Shown: positions 48,338 through 60,583 of the stretch, in pieces
How the letters are laid out: the number at the start of each line of letters is the position of its first letter
Position numbering within the stretch: position 1 is the stretch's first letter
NCBI RefSeq assembly: GCF_000002235.5
Contig: NW_022145609.1
Location: 6,827,214 to 6,891,213, forward strand
Origin: Strongylocentrotus purpuratus
Lineage: Eukaryota > Echinodermata > Echinoidea > Camarodonta > Strongylocentrotidae
Direction of reading: 5' to 3'
Length of the DNA: 64,000 bases
Made by a program: the position numbers and the translations under genes
The notes under the pieces: model-generated
Database searches by the model: none
What the model was told of the DNA's origin: nothing
The model's input: only the letters and a program-made list of their open reading frames with translations

Positions 48338-50004
48338 TTATTATTATTATTCTTCCTCGAATTTGTTCGCAGGATATCTCAAGATTGAATAAAGCCATTA
48401 TCATGAAACTCGCATTGATGATAGATCTTAGTCTAACTTAGAACTGCGTGACTTTTTAGAGAGTCAAAGTCATCGTGACGTCATCCATGCGCCATTTTTT
48501 GAAAATCAACTCATGATCATATCTTCATAACGGAAAGTAATTTTTCATTCATATTTATCATGAATAAGATCAATATCCGTCCGGTCAATTTCAGGTCAAT
48601 AAACGAGCGCAAATGCGCGCGTGCGCGTTCGTCCGCGCGTTTACGCGCGCGCAAAAATTTAAAATGCTCTAAATCATCCCAATTTTTTTTGCATACGTTT
48701 CAGGCCATATGGAGCATTTGACAAAAAATCACGCTCACGCGCATGCGCGCGCGTTTTTTGCGCGTACTAGCATTTTGCAACATAGAATCGCCGAATTTTC
48801 TCTATCATCTTATTTGGCACATTTTTCCAAGCATTTTGATAACTTGTTCATCTTTTAATAACGCAATGAGCGTCCGTCAAAGTTGACAGCACGCGCAGAT
48901 TTGCGTTATCTTTATCCACAATACATGGGCAAAAACATGCCTATATAAAATTCATTGTAACTCTTTAGAATAGATAGAAACTCCTAATATTTTTTCATAT
49001 TTGGATAGATTATGAAATGGAGATACGATTTCATGTCTCATTTGACCCTCAATTAAGTCATAATGTTATCATAATGGCCTCCGAACTCAAAATTTTAATT
49101 TGCATATTATGACGTCAGCATATTTTTGGAAAATTGATTTTATTTCTGTAAACATTGATCAATTTTCTTTTAAATTTTAATATGTTCTAGCTGAGACAAT
49201 TCGCTACGAATATAGTGGCCACAATTTTTCATTTTGACTAAGGCATCAAGGCGTACTTTTGCAATTAAAGGAGGCATGTCAATTTTTCACATTTTGCGTG
49301 TATTCTCTATGGGACATGACTTTTTCTCAAAACTGGATTCTACACTCCTGTCTTTTGCGAGCAAAATCTCCCTTATTTTAGCTTCGTTTTCGCTGAGCTT
49401 CAAATATGTTGTAGCTGAGACAATAAGCTATCACACGTGTGCCTTTTATTTTTTGATCAGATGCCGGGATTATGCTCATATTTCACTTGCAAAGTAAGAT
49501 TTCAGAATTCCATTTGCTGTTTACGTGTAATCGCTATGGGAGATGTTTTGGTATATCGATATACGCACTTGACTTCCGACCTTGAGATCCCTGGTTTGAG
49601 TCCAGACGTCTCCAACAATTTTTTTCTTTCCTTTTTTTTTCTTTATGACCTTTCACTGTACCATTTACTTTAATTATTAAAACACGTAGAATCGCAAATA
49701 ATGTAATAAACAACCCTATTTACTTTATTATTACCCTATTTTCACTTAATCCATTACTTTTTGCGTGTTAGGCGTATGGGTGGTGACTTCTTCTGAAATC
49801 CTGATTCTACAAATCTCTATCGAATACCTGAAGGGGGCGCTATACGACTTCATGGTCATCATCATTTCAAACCAAAAAAATCATTATCAATATCGTCATT
49901 ACCGTATTTATGAACATTATCTAAGATCATTATCGGCACACTTTCATGATAAAAAAATAGCATACGTATCACCTAATTCGTCAAAGTGACGAATTAAAGT
50001 CTAG
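48338..50004 (+). mobile_element. Helitron-like copy M, body without 5' palindrome
   Basis: Starts TTATTATTATTATTCTTCC after copy L and ends with hairpin and CTAG at 50001-50004. Contains a tRNA-like module and the GAATACCTGAAGGGGGCGC segment. Confidence 0.6.
49539..49613 (+). repeat. tRNA-like module in copy M
   Basis: 75 nt; GGAGATG and CGTCTCC form a full 7 bp acceptor stem with one G-U pair. The B box has one change (GGTTTGAGTCC). Confidence 0.58.
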
Positions 50005-51238
50005 TTAGGTGATACGTAACGAAGTCTACGTATCACCTTTTGATTTCGTGAAGATTTCCTTTATTATTTCTTTTTATTCTTCCTCGAATTCGTTCGCAGG
50101 ATATCTCAAGACTGAATAAAGCCATTATCATGAAACTTTCAATGATGATAGATCTAAGTCTAACTTAGAACTGTGTGACTTTTCAGAGACTCAAAGTCAT
50201 CGTGACGTCATCCAGACGCCATTTTGTGAAAATCAACTTATGATCATATCTTCATAACAGAAAGCCATTTCTCATTCATATTTGTCATGATCAAGGTCAA
50301 TATTTGTCGGGTCAATTTCAGGTCGATAAATGCGCGCAAAAATGTGCGTACGCGTAGGTGCGCGCGTAAAATTTAAAATTGCTCAAAATCGTCTTAAATT
50401 TTTTAAGCATACGTTTCAGGCCATTATAAGCATTCATATAAAATCGCGCAAAACACGCATTTTTGCGCGTTTTCGTTCGTCACAGCCGAACGAAAAATAA
50501 TTCCTCAGCAAAAACTTTTGACAGGATATTCCTCATAATTTTCCGAACAATTTGATACCATGTTTATCTCTTTATCACTATTAATAACGGAATGAGCGTC
50601 CGTTCAAGATAACCGTCCGCACGCGCGATTTTTGTAATACATAGCATATATGGGCAAAAACATGCCTATAAAAGGTCCATTGGGATGAATAAGGACTGCC
50701 AATTTTTTTTCATATTTAGATAGAGTATGAGTCGAAGGTATGATTTCATATCTCAATTGGCCATTAAGTACATCTTGACGTCATCATAATGGCCTTGGAA
50801 GTCAAAAATACAAAAATGCATATTATGACGTCATTATGTTTATGGAAAATTTAGTGTATTTCTCTTAATATTCATCGATTCTCTTCTAGATTTTAATATG
50901 TTGTAGTCGAGGCAATCGTCTACAAGATCAGTCTACACCAATTTTCATTTAAATCATGTCATCATAGTAAAAAATTCAATCAAAGGCCACATGTCAGAAT
51001 TTTCTTCATTTGCGTGTTATGTCTATGGAAGGTGAATTTTGTTCACATCATGAATCTACATGGCATTCATCTATGAGCACTATCTTTCTTATGTGTGCTC
51101 TGTTTTCTCACAAATTTGGGTATGTTATAGCTGAGACCATGGGCTATAAAAACGGTGTACTTTGTTTTTTAATCAGATGTTGGGATCATGTCGAAATTTT
51201 TCGATCGAAAGTTGAAATTGCAAATTTTGAAGGAATCA
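50005..51238 (+). mobile_element. Helitron-like monomer N1 (1234 bp)
   Basis: Starts TTAGGTGATACGTAACG exactly at the CTAG of copy M and ends GAAGGAATCA, where monomer N2 begins. It has no 3' hairpin or CTAG. It lacks 12 bp (TTAATGCGCGCG) that N2 has in a CG block. Confidence 0.65.
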
Positions 51239-52484
51239 TTAGGTGATACGTAACGAAGTCTACGTATCACCTTTTGATTTCGTCAAGATTTTCTTTATTA
51301 TTTCTTTTTATTCTTCCTCGAATTCGTTCGCAGGATATCTCAAGACTGAACAAAGCCATTATCATGAAACTTTCAATGATGATAGATCTTAGTCTAACTT
51401 AGAACTGTGTGACTTTTCAGAGACTCAAAGTCATCGTGACGTCATCCAGACGCCATTTTGTGAAAATCAACTTATGATCATATCTTCATAACAGAAAGCC
51501 ATTTCTCATTCATATTTGTCATGATCAAGGTCAATATTTGTCGGGTCAATTTCAGGTCGATAAATGCGCGCAAAAATGTGCGTACGCGTAGGTGCGCGCG
51601 TTAATGCGCGCGTAAAATTTAAAATTGCTCAAAATCGTCTTAAATTTTTTTTAGCATACGTTTCAGGCCATTATAAGCATTCATAAAAAATCGCGCAAAA
51701 CACACATTTTTGTGCGTTTTCGTTCGTCACGGCCGAACGAAAAATAATTCCTGAGCAAAAACTTTTGACAGGATATTCCTCATAATTTTCCGAACAATTT
51801 GATACCATGTTTATCTCTTTATCACTATTAATAACGGAATGAGCGTCCGTTCAAGATAACCGTCCGCACGCGCGATTTTTGTAATACATAGCATATATGG
51901 GCAAAAACATGCCTATAAAAGGTCCATTGGGATGAATAAGGACTGCCAATTTTTTTCATATTTAGATAGAGTATGAGTCGAAGGTATGATTTCATATCTC
52001 AATTGGCCATTAAGTACATCTTGACGTCATCATAATGGCCTTGGAAGTCAAAAATACAAAAATGCATATTATGACGTCATTATGTTTATGGAAAATTTAG
52101 TGTATTTCTCTTAATATTCATCGATTCTCTTCTAGATTTTAATATGTTGTAGTCGAGGCAATCGTCTACAAGATCAGTCTACACCAATTTTCATTTAAAT
52201 CATGTCATCATAGTAAAAAATTCAATCAAAGGCCACATGTCAGAATTTTCTTCATTTGCGTGTTATGTCTATGGAAGGTGAATTTTGTTCACATCATGAA
52301 TCTACATGGCATTCATCTATGAGCACTATCTTTCTTATGTGTGCTCTGTTTTCTCACAAATTTGGGTATGTTATAGCTGAGACCATGGGCTATAAAAACG
52401 GTGTACTTTGTTTTTTAATCAGATGTTGGGATCATGTCGAAATTTTTCGATCGAAAGTTGAAATTGCAAATTTTGAAGGAATCA
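51239..52484 (+). mobile_element. Helitron-like monomer N2 (1246 bp)
   Basis: Almost identical to N1 and to the first 790 bp of N3. No 3' hairpin or CTAG. Tandem duplication must be recent. Confidence 0.65.
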
Positions 52485-55354
52485 TTAGGTGATACGTAAC
52501 GAAGTCTACGTATCACCTTTTGATTTCGTCAAGATTTTCTTTATTATTTCTTTTTATTCTTCCTCGAATTCGTTCGCAGGATATCTCAAGACTGAACAAA
52601 GCCATTATCATGAAACTTTCAATGATGATAGATCTTAGTCTAACTTAGAACTGTGTGACTTTTCAGAGACTCAAAGTCATCGTGACGTCATCCAGACGCC
52701 ATTTTGTGAAAATCAACTTATGATCATATCTTCATAACAGAAAGCCATTTCTCATTCATATTTGTCATGATCAAGGTCAATATTTGTCGGGTCAATTTCA
52801 GGTCGATAAATGCGCGCAAAAATGTGCGTACGCGTAGGTGCGCGCGTTAATGCGCGCGTAAAATTTAAAATTGCTCAAAATCGTCTTAAATTTTTTTTAG
52901 CATACGTTTCAGGCCATTATAAGCATTCATAAAAAATCGCGCAAAACACGCATTTTTGCGCGTTTTCGTTCGTCACGGCCGAACGAAAAATAATTCCTTA
53001 GCAAAAACTTTTGACAGGATATTCCTCATAATTTTCCGAACAATTTGATACCATGTTTATCTCTTTATCACTATTAATAACGGAATGAGCGTCCGTTCAA
53101 GATAACCGTCCGCACGCGCGATTTTTGTAATACATAGCATATATGGGCAAAAACATGCCTATAAAAGGTCCATTGGGATGAATAAGGACTGCCAATTTTT
53201 TTTCATATTTAGATAGAGTATGAGTCGAAGGTATGATTTCATATCTCAATTGGCCATTAAGTACATCTTGACGTCATCATAAGGCCACATGTCAGAATTT
53301 TCGTCATTTGCGTGTTATGTCTATGGAAGGTGAATTTTGTTCACATCATGAATCTACATGGCATTCATCTATGAGCACTATCTTTCTTATGTGTGCTCTG
53401 TTTTCTCCCAAATTTGGGTATGTTATAGCTGAGACCATGGGCTATAAAAACGGTGCCTTTAGTTTTTTAATCAGATGATGGGATCATGTCACAATTTTCA
53501 ATTGAAAGTCGGATTTGCAAATTCCGTAGAACTTTGCAGTAATTATGACGTCACGTATGTCCTATTTGTGAAATTTTAACGTTAGCAGTGTCCTAGTATT
53601 GAGTTGAATTGATGATGGTTTTATTGAGAATATAAATAAAAGAACAACAATGCATTGCGGCATAAACGGATGAATTAGGAAATGTTTTACAAATTAAAAA
53701 TACAATATATACAAACATTCATATCAAATAACATCGAAATTAAAGAATTGAACCTGAATGAGTAAATTGTTAAAAATAATATTCAACTTCGAAATTTGTA
53801 TTTCATTTTTGATCTTCCGAAATCATTTGATATAAAAAGGAGATACACAAAAGTGAAGAAGAACATGATGATGATGTAAAGCAAAGAAAGAAAAGAAAAG
53901 TTGATGGTAAGATGGTAAGAGGATAGACAGAGGGTATAGTAACACTATCTTAAGGTATCGATATCAATATTCAAGCATTACACATTATACAAATTACAAA
54001 TGATAGAGGCGAAGTTATTATGCGAATACTTATATGACAAATTGTACACATTTATATTTTCCTCTAGGTAATAGCTACTACAAGAAAAACGTTATGTTTT
54101 ATCCAAACTGTAAAAAAAGGGGAATTATTAGAAGAAGTAAAAGTAGAAGAAAGAGGGAAAAGAGAATTGAGAAAAAAGGAGATGGGTGAGATGCCTAGCT
54201 GCCTTCCTCTTTATCTCTTGCTCTGTCTCGATCTGCCTCTCTATTTCTGTATAGTCTCCCCCCTTTCTCTCTGCATCATCCCAGTGTCTCATTTATTAGT
54301 GTATTACATGTATACAAATCAAATCAAAGGAAATTTGAGGCAATTTCCATCGTTTAGCCATTCACTGCCATGCATACTAACAATTATTTCTAGAATTAAC
54401 ATCTTATAGATGTTGGTTTATGGATGGGTAAAATATAAATATCTTACTCATATTTTATATTGAATCAGGACTAAATAAATCACTGTGTTCATGTTTAATT
54501 GATAAAAAAGGGCTTAAAAACTTTATTTGCATGTTATCTCAAGACTTGACAGATGGCACACGGAAGCATTCACATCCTTAGTGCGTCAAAACGTTATTCA
54601 AACGGTAGATCTTTCTTTCCAATACGGAACGGTCAATAAGCAGCATGAAACTTAGTTAAGATATAGTCCTTATTAGTCATAATCAGCTCTATTGACGTCA
54701 TTGTTGCGTATTTAGTGCGTCGAAATATCACTTCAATGATTGGTATAAGTATATCTCTGCAATCAGGCGAAAATTTGAGCTTGTTTAGTAATAGCAGGGC
54801 ACTCTCCCTGGTAATAGTTAACAGTTATCATATATAACGATCCTCAATCGAAAACATGAAGGGGGCGCTGTGCCACTTTCAATCATGGTCATCATTTTAA
54901 TATCGTCATCATCGTATTTATGAACATAATCGTTTTTTGATTATCGGCAACACATTCATGACCAGTATTCAAAAGAGCTTATTTATGCTAGAAATATGGA
55001 AGGCATATTGCATCTCTATCTCTTGCTCTGTTTCCCTTCTCTCATGTTCTGCCCCTCTCCCTTTTTTGGTCTGTCTCTGCATCTATCTATCTATCTCTCT
55101 GTCTTTTACCATCTCTCTCTCTCTATTCTTTCACCCTCTCCATCTCTCTCTCTCTCTCTCTCTTGCCTTGTCTCCCTATTATTCTATTGCTCTGTCTCCC
55201 TCTGTTCTACACAGTTGAAAATTGATGGATATACCATAATGGGAGTAGTATTTTATAACGAAAGATGAAATCGTGAAAATGCGTTCTTCATTATGTTACA
55301 CATGAGCATAATTACGTATCACCTAATTCGTTAAAGTGACGAATTAAAGTCTAG
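52485..55354 (+). mobile_element. Helitron-like copy N3 with intact 3' end and empty Academ site
   Basis: Begins as N2, loses about 230 bp at 53281, then continues beyond the monomer end and finishes with hairpin and CTAG at 55351-55354. Its 3' half matches copy I on both sides of the Academ insertion and has the unoccupied target at 54670-54672. It also contains CT-rich tracts (54200-54290, 55009-55212). Confidence 0.6.
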
Positions 55355-57397
55355 TTAGGTGATACGTAACGAAGTCTACGTATCACCTATTGATTTCGTC
55401 AAGATTTTTATTATTATTATTCTTCTTCTTCCTATTATTCTTCCTCGATTTTGTTCGCAGGATATCTCAAGACTGAATTAAGCCATTGTAATGAAACTTT
55501 CAACGATGATAGATCTTAGTCTAACTTAGAACTGCGTGACTTTTTAAAGACTCAAAATTATTGTGACGTCATCCAGGCGCCATTTTGTGAAAATCAACTA
55601 ATGATCATATCTTCATAACGGATAGTAATTTTTCATTCATATTTATCATGAATATGATCAATATCCGTCTGGTCAATTTCAGGCCAAAAAATGCGCGCAA
55701 AAATGCGCGTACGCTTTTGTCCGCGCGTTTACGCGCGCGAAATTTTTTAAAATGCTCCAAATCATCCTAATTTTTTTTTACATACGTTTCAGGCCATATG
55801 GAGCATTTGATAAAAAAATTACGCACACGCCCATGCGCGCGCGTTTTCGCGCGTACTGGCATTTTGCAACATAGAATCGCCGATTTTTTTCTGTCATCAT
55901 ATTTGGTACATTTTTCCAAGCATTTTGATAATTTGTTCACCTTTTATTAACGCAATGAGCGTCCGTCAAAGTTGACAGCACGCGCGGATTTGCTTTATCT
56001 TTATCCACAATACATTGGCAAAAAACATGCCTATATAAAATTAATTGTAACTCTTTATAATAGATAGAAACTCCTAATATTTTTTCATATTTGGATAGAT
56101 TATGAGTCGGAGATATGATTTCATGTCTCATTTGATCCTCAATTAACTTATGACGTCATCATAATGGCCTCCAAACTCAAAATTTCAATTTGCATATTAT
56201 GACGTCAGCATATTTTTAGAAAATTGATTGTATCTCTGTAAATATCGATCAATTTTCTTTTGAATTTTGATATGTTCTAGCTGAAACAATTTTCTACAAA
56301 TGCAGTATTCACAATTTTTATTTTTGACAAAAGTATCATGGTGTATTTTTGCGATTAAAGGAGGCATGTCAATTTTTCACATTTTGCGTGTATTCTCTAT
56401 GGGACATGACTTTTTCTCAAAACTGGATTCTACACTCCTGTCTTTCGCGAGCAAAATCTCCGTTGTTTTAGCTTCGTTTTCGCTGAGCTTCGAATATGTT
56501 GTAGCTGAGACAATGAGCTATCACAAGTGTGCCCTTTATTTTTCGATTAGATGCCGGGATCATGCTCATATTTCACTTGCAAAGTAGGATTTCAGAATTC
56601 CATTTCCCGTTTACGTGTAATCGCTATGGGAGATGTTTTGGTATATCGGTAATGCACTTGACTTCCAACCTCGAGATCTCTGGTTCGAGTCCGGGTGTCT
56701 CCAACAATTTTTTGCTTCACTTTTTTTTTCCTTTTGACCTTCACTGTACCATCTCCTTTGATTATTTAAAGACGTAGAATCGCAAATAATGTCATAAATA
56801 ACCCTTTTTACTTTATTATTACCCTATTTTCACTTAATCCATTACTTTTTGCGTGTAATCCCTATGGGAGATGACTTTTTCTCAAATCTGGAGTCTACAT
56901 TCCTGTCTTTTGCGAGCAATATCGCCGTTATTTCTGCTTGGATTTTGTTGATTTTTGAGTATGTTGTAGCTGAGACTATATGCTATCTAAATCAACCCTC
57001 ATTTTTTCAATAAGATGTCATGATCGCGCTCATGATCATGATCATGATCATCATGATCATCATTATCATAATGATGATAATCATCAATTACATTTTCATT
57101 TCTTTGAATAAGATAAAATCGTCAAAAGGTGTTCTTCATGATGTAAATTAGAGTCAAATGTGTAACTGGTTACTGCACAGGGTCAAAGGTCATATATTGT
57201 TTCAATCTATCTTCCCTAGATCCATGATGATCAAGGAGACACAATTTAATCTTGACATATGAATAGATCATAATGGGAGAAGCATATAAATGGGAGAAGC
57301 ATTTTACAAAACAATATATCGTGTAATGCATTATTCGTTATGTAAACCATTATCATACGTATCACCTAATTCGTCTAAGTGACGAATTAAAGTCTAG
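55355..57397 (+). mobile_element. Helitron-like copy O, both ends present
   Basis: 2043 bp, starts TTAGGTGATACGTAACG at the CTAG of N3 and ends with hairpin and CTAG at 57394-57397. Contains a tRNA-like module and a (GATCAT)n tract at 57026-57085. Confidence 0.63.
56629..56702 (+). repeat. tRNA-like module in copy O
   Basis: 74 nt; acceptor strands GGAGATG and TGTCTCC pair with G-U pairs at the base; B box GGTTCGAGTCC intact; anticodon loop enlarged as elsewhere. Confidence 0.6.
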
Positions 57398-58800
57398 TAT
57401 TTATTTTGTGTCTGTATAGAAGAAATTATTATTATTCTTCCTCAATTTTGTTCGCAGGATATCTCAAGAATGGCAAAAGCCATTATCATGAAACTTTCAA
57501 TGATGATAGATCTTAGTCTAACTTAGAACTGCATGAATTTTCAAATACACAAAATTATCGTGACGTCATCCAGGCGCCATTTTGTGAAAATCAACTTATG
57601 ATCATATCTTCATAACGGAAACTAATTTTTCATTCATATTTATCATGAATAAGATCAATATCCGTCCGGTCAATTTCAGATCAAAAAACGTGCGCAAAAA
57701 TGCGCGTACGCGTTTGTGCGCGCGTTTACATGCGCGCAAAAATTTAAAATGCTCCAAATCATCCCAATTTTTTTTTGCATACGTTTTAAGCCATATGGAG
57801 CATTTAACAAAAAATCCCTCAAACGCGCATGTGCGCGCATTTTTTGCGCGTTCTGGCATTTTGCAACATAAAATCGCCAAATTTTATCTGTCATCATGTT
57901 TGGCACATTTTTCCAAGCATTTTGATACCATATTCATCTCTTTATCACTATTAATAACGGAATGAGCGTCCGTTGAAGATAAATATCCGTGCGTGCTAGC
58001 TCATGTATTACATAGCATATATGGGCAAAAACATGCCTATAAAATGTACATCGGGATGAATAAGGACAGCCATTTTCGTTTCATATTTAGATACATTATG
58101 AGTCGGAGATATGATTTTATATCTTATTAGGCCATTAAATACATCTTGACGTCATCATAATGGCCTTGAAAGTCAAAATACAAAATTGCATTTTGTGACG
58201 TCATTATATTTATGGAAAATTTAGTGTATTTCTCATAATATTGACTGATTTTCTTCCAAATGTCGGTATCTTGTAGTTGAGGCAATTGCCTTCAAGATAA
58301 ATACACACTACTTTTTATTTCATTGACGTCATCATAGTACAAAATTCAATTAAAGGCCACATTTTAGAATTTTCTTAATGTGCGTGTTATGCCTAAGGGA
58401 GGTGAATTTCGTTCACATCATGAATCTTCATGACATTGATCTTTGAGCACTATCTAGCTTATTTGTGCTCTATGTTCTCCCACATTTTAATACGATGTAG
58501 CTAAGAAAATTATCTACAAGAATGACGTACAATATTTATCATTGTGATGACATCATCATAGTTCAAATTTCAATTAAAGGCGACATGTCAGAATTGTCTT
58601 AGTTTGCGTGTTAGGCGACTTTTTCTGAAATCCTGATTCTACAAATCTCTATCGAATACCTGAAGGGGGCGCTATACCACTCTTAATCATGGTCTTTATT
58701 GTATTTATGATCATTATCATTAGATCATCATCGGCACACTTTCATGATAACAAAATAGCACGTATCACCTAATTCGTCAAAGTGACGAATTAAAGTCTAG
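57398..58800 (+). mobile_element. Helitron-like copy P, body without 5' palindrome
   Basis: Same start as copies G and K (TATTTATTTTGTGTCTGTAT) and very like G throughout; ends CACGTATCACCTAATTCG, hairpin, CTAG at 58797-58800. 1403 bp against 1402 bp for G. Confidence 0.62.
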
Positions 58801-59716
58801 TATTTATTTTATGTCTGTATAGAAGAATATTTTATTATTCTTCCTCAATTTTGTTCGCAGGATATCTCAAGAATCGCTAAAGCCATTATCATGAAACTTG
58901 CCATGATGATAGATCTTAGTCTAACTTAGAACTGCATGACTTTTCATAGACTCAACGTCATCGTGACGTCATCCAGGCGCCATTTTGTGAAAATGAACTT
59001 ATGATCATATCTTCATAACGGAAAGACAATTCTCATTCATATTTATCATGAACAAGGTCAATATCCGTCCGGTCAATTTCAGGCCAATAAATGCGCGCAA
59101 ACATGCGCGTATGCTGACGTGCGCGCGTCAACGCGCGCGAATTTTTTAAAAATGCTCAAAATCATTTCAATTTTTGTTTGCATACGTTTCATGCCATTAT
59201 AAGCATTTCATAAAAAATCGCGCAAAACACGCATTTTTGCGCGTTTTCGTTCGTCACGGCCGAACGAAAAATAATTCCTCTGCAATAATTATTGACAGAA
59301 TATTCCTCATATTTTTTCGAACAATTTGATACCATGTTCATCTCTTTATCACTATAAATAACGGAATGAGCGTCCGTCCAAGATAAATATCCGCGCGCGC
59401 GAGGTCATGTATTACATAGCATATATGGGCAAAAAACATGCCTATAAAAAGTACATCGGGATGAATAAGGACTGCCATTTTTGTTTCATATTTAGATACA
59501 GTATGAGTCGGAGATATGATTTCATATCTTATTAGGCCATTAAATACATCTTGACGTCATCATAATGGCCTTGAAAGTCAAAATACAAAATTGCATATTA
59601 TGACGTCATTATATTTATGGAAAATTTAGTGTATTTCTCATAATATTGACTGATTTTCTTCCAAATTTCGGTATCTTGTAGTTGAGGCAATTGCTTTCAA
59701 GATAAATACACACTAC
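58801..59716 (+). mobile_element. Helitron-like copy Q, cut at the Polinton junction
   Basis: Begins TATTTATTTTATGTCTGTAT and follows copy P to AAATACACACTAC near 59716, where Polinton integrase sequence begins. The 3' third is missing. Which of the two was broken by the other cannot be told. Confidence 0.58.
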
Positions 59717-59718
59717 AT

Positions 59719-60318
59719 TTATATATATTTGTACGTGTTGTTAAACGTAAAATAGCGCCAGACCTTCGACATAACTGTGCGGTTGAATCTCTCAGCCACC
59801 GCACATTTCACGGTGTTCTCCGTGTTGAAAAATTGAATGTCTCTGTCTTTGAGAAATGTTTGAAATTTTCTATTCATAAATTCACTCCCTTTATCCGTAT
59901 GCAACATGATAGGACGGCGCCCTTCATCGAGTATCTGCTTAAAAGCCCCAATAACATCGTTTGACGTCTTCGTCTTGAGAGGAATGGCCCATGCAAATTT
60001 AGACAACACGTCGATGCATGTCAATATATATCTATAGCCACGGTTGAATTTGCCCAAATTCTGTACGTCGATCAAATCAGACTCCCATATCTCATCCATA
60101 CCACGCACTTGTACTCTATTGGTTTTGAACTTTTTTCTCACGGGGGCATGCAATGTATATGCATCTTGTTTCTCTAACCATGATTTCACACGATGTAATC
60201 TCACATTGGGAAAACCGTTTTGTTTCGCAGCCTGCCATAGTTTTTGTACACTTCCAAAACTTGCACGGTGTTCCGGGCTGGAATAAATATCTCTCAAAAC
60301 TCTCTCCAATCCTTTCAT
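59719..60318 (-). pseudogene. Polinton integrase remnant
   Basis: About 199 residues of an rve-fold integrase: LIDVQNLGKFNRGYRYIL, TCIDVLSKFAWAIPLKTK, LHTDKGSEFMN and NTVKCAVAERFNRT mark the catalytic core in the style of Polinton integrases. The remnant abuts Helitron-like copy Q. Fossil; not a host gene. Confidence 0.75.
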
Positions 60319-60386
60319 GTTCTCTCGATCTTCACGCTGTATAAGCTATTGTACACAATGAATGTTCCCTTCACGGAAACGACGTT

Positions 60387-60418
60387 ATATAACTCTCTCT
60401 CTCTCTCTCTCTCTCTCA
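60387..60418. repeat. (CT)n microsatellite
   Basis: About 15 CT repeats between the two Polinton coding remnants. Confidence 0.85.
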
Positions 60419-60583
60419 AACATCTATACACAAGCACACGTACACTTAAACACCGCCATCTATGTTGAAACAACGCATAAATACAACAACGAGACGAGCT
60501 ATTTCGATTCCAACTTTTATTACATTCATTTTATATTCAGAATGCTTAAAAAAAAAAAAAAAATTAAACAAAAACACATACAT

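Noticed and set aside
51010-52492. Identical 78-codon frames in monomers N1 and N2
   Set aside because: Identity follows from the recent tandem duplication. Other copies do not keep the frame, and it overlaps the start of the next palindrome.
60044-60468. Plus-strand frames opposite the Polinton integrase
   Set aside because: They are antisense shadows of the integrase remnant and the CT microsatellite.
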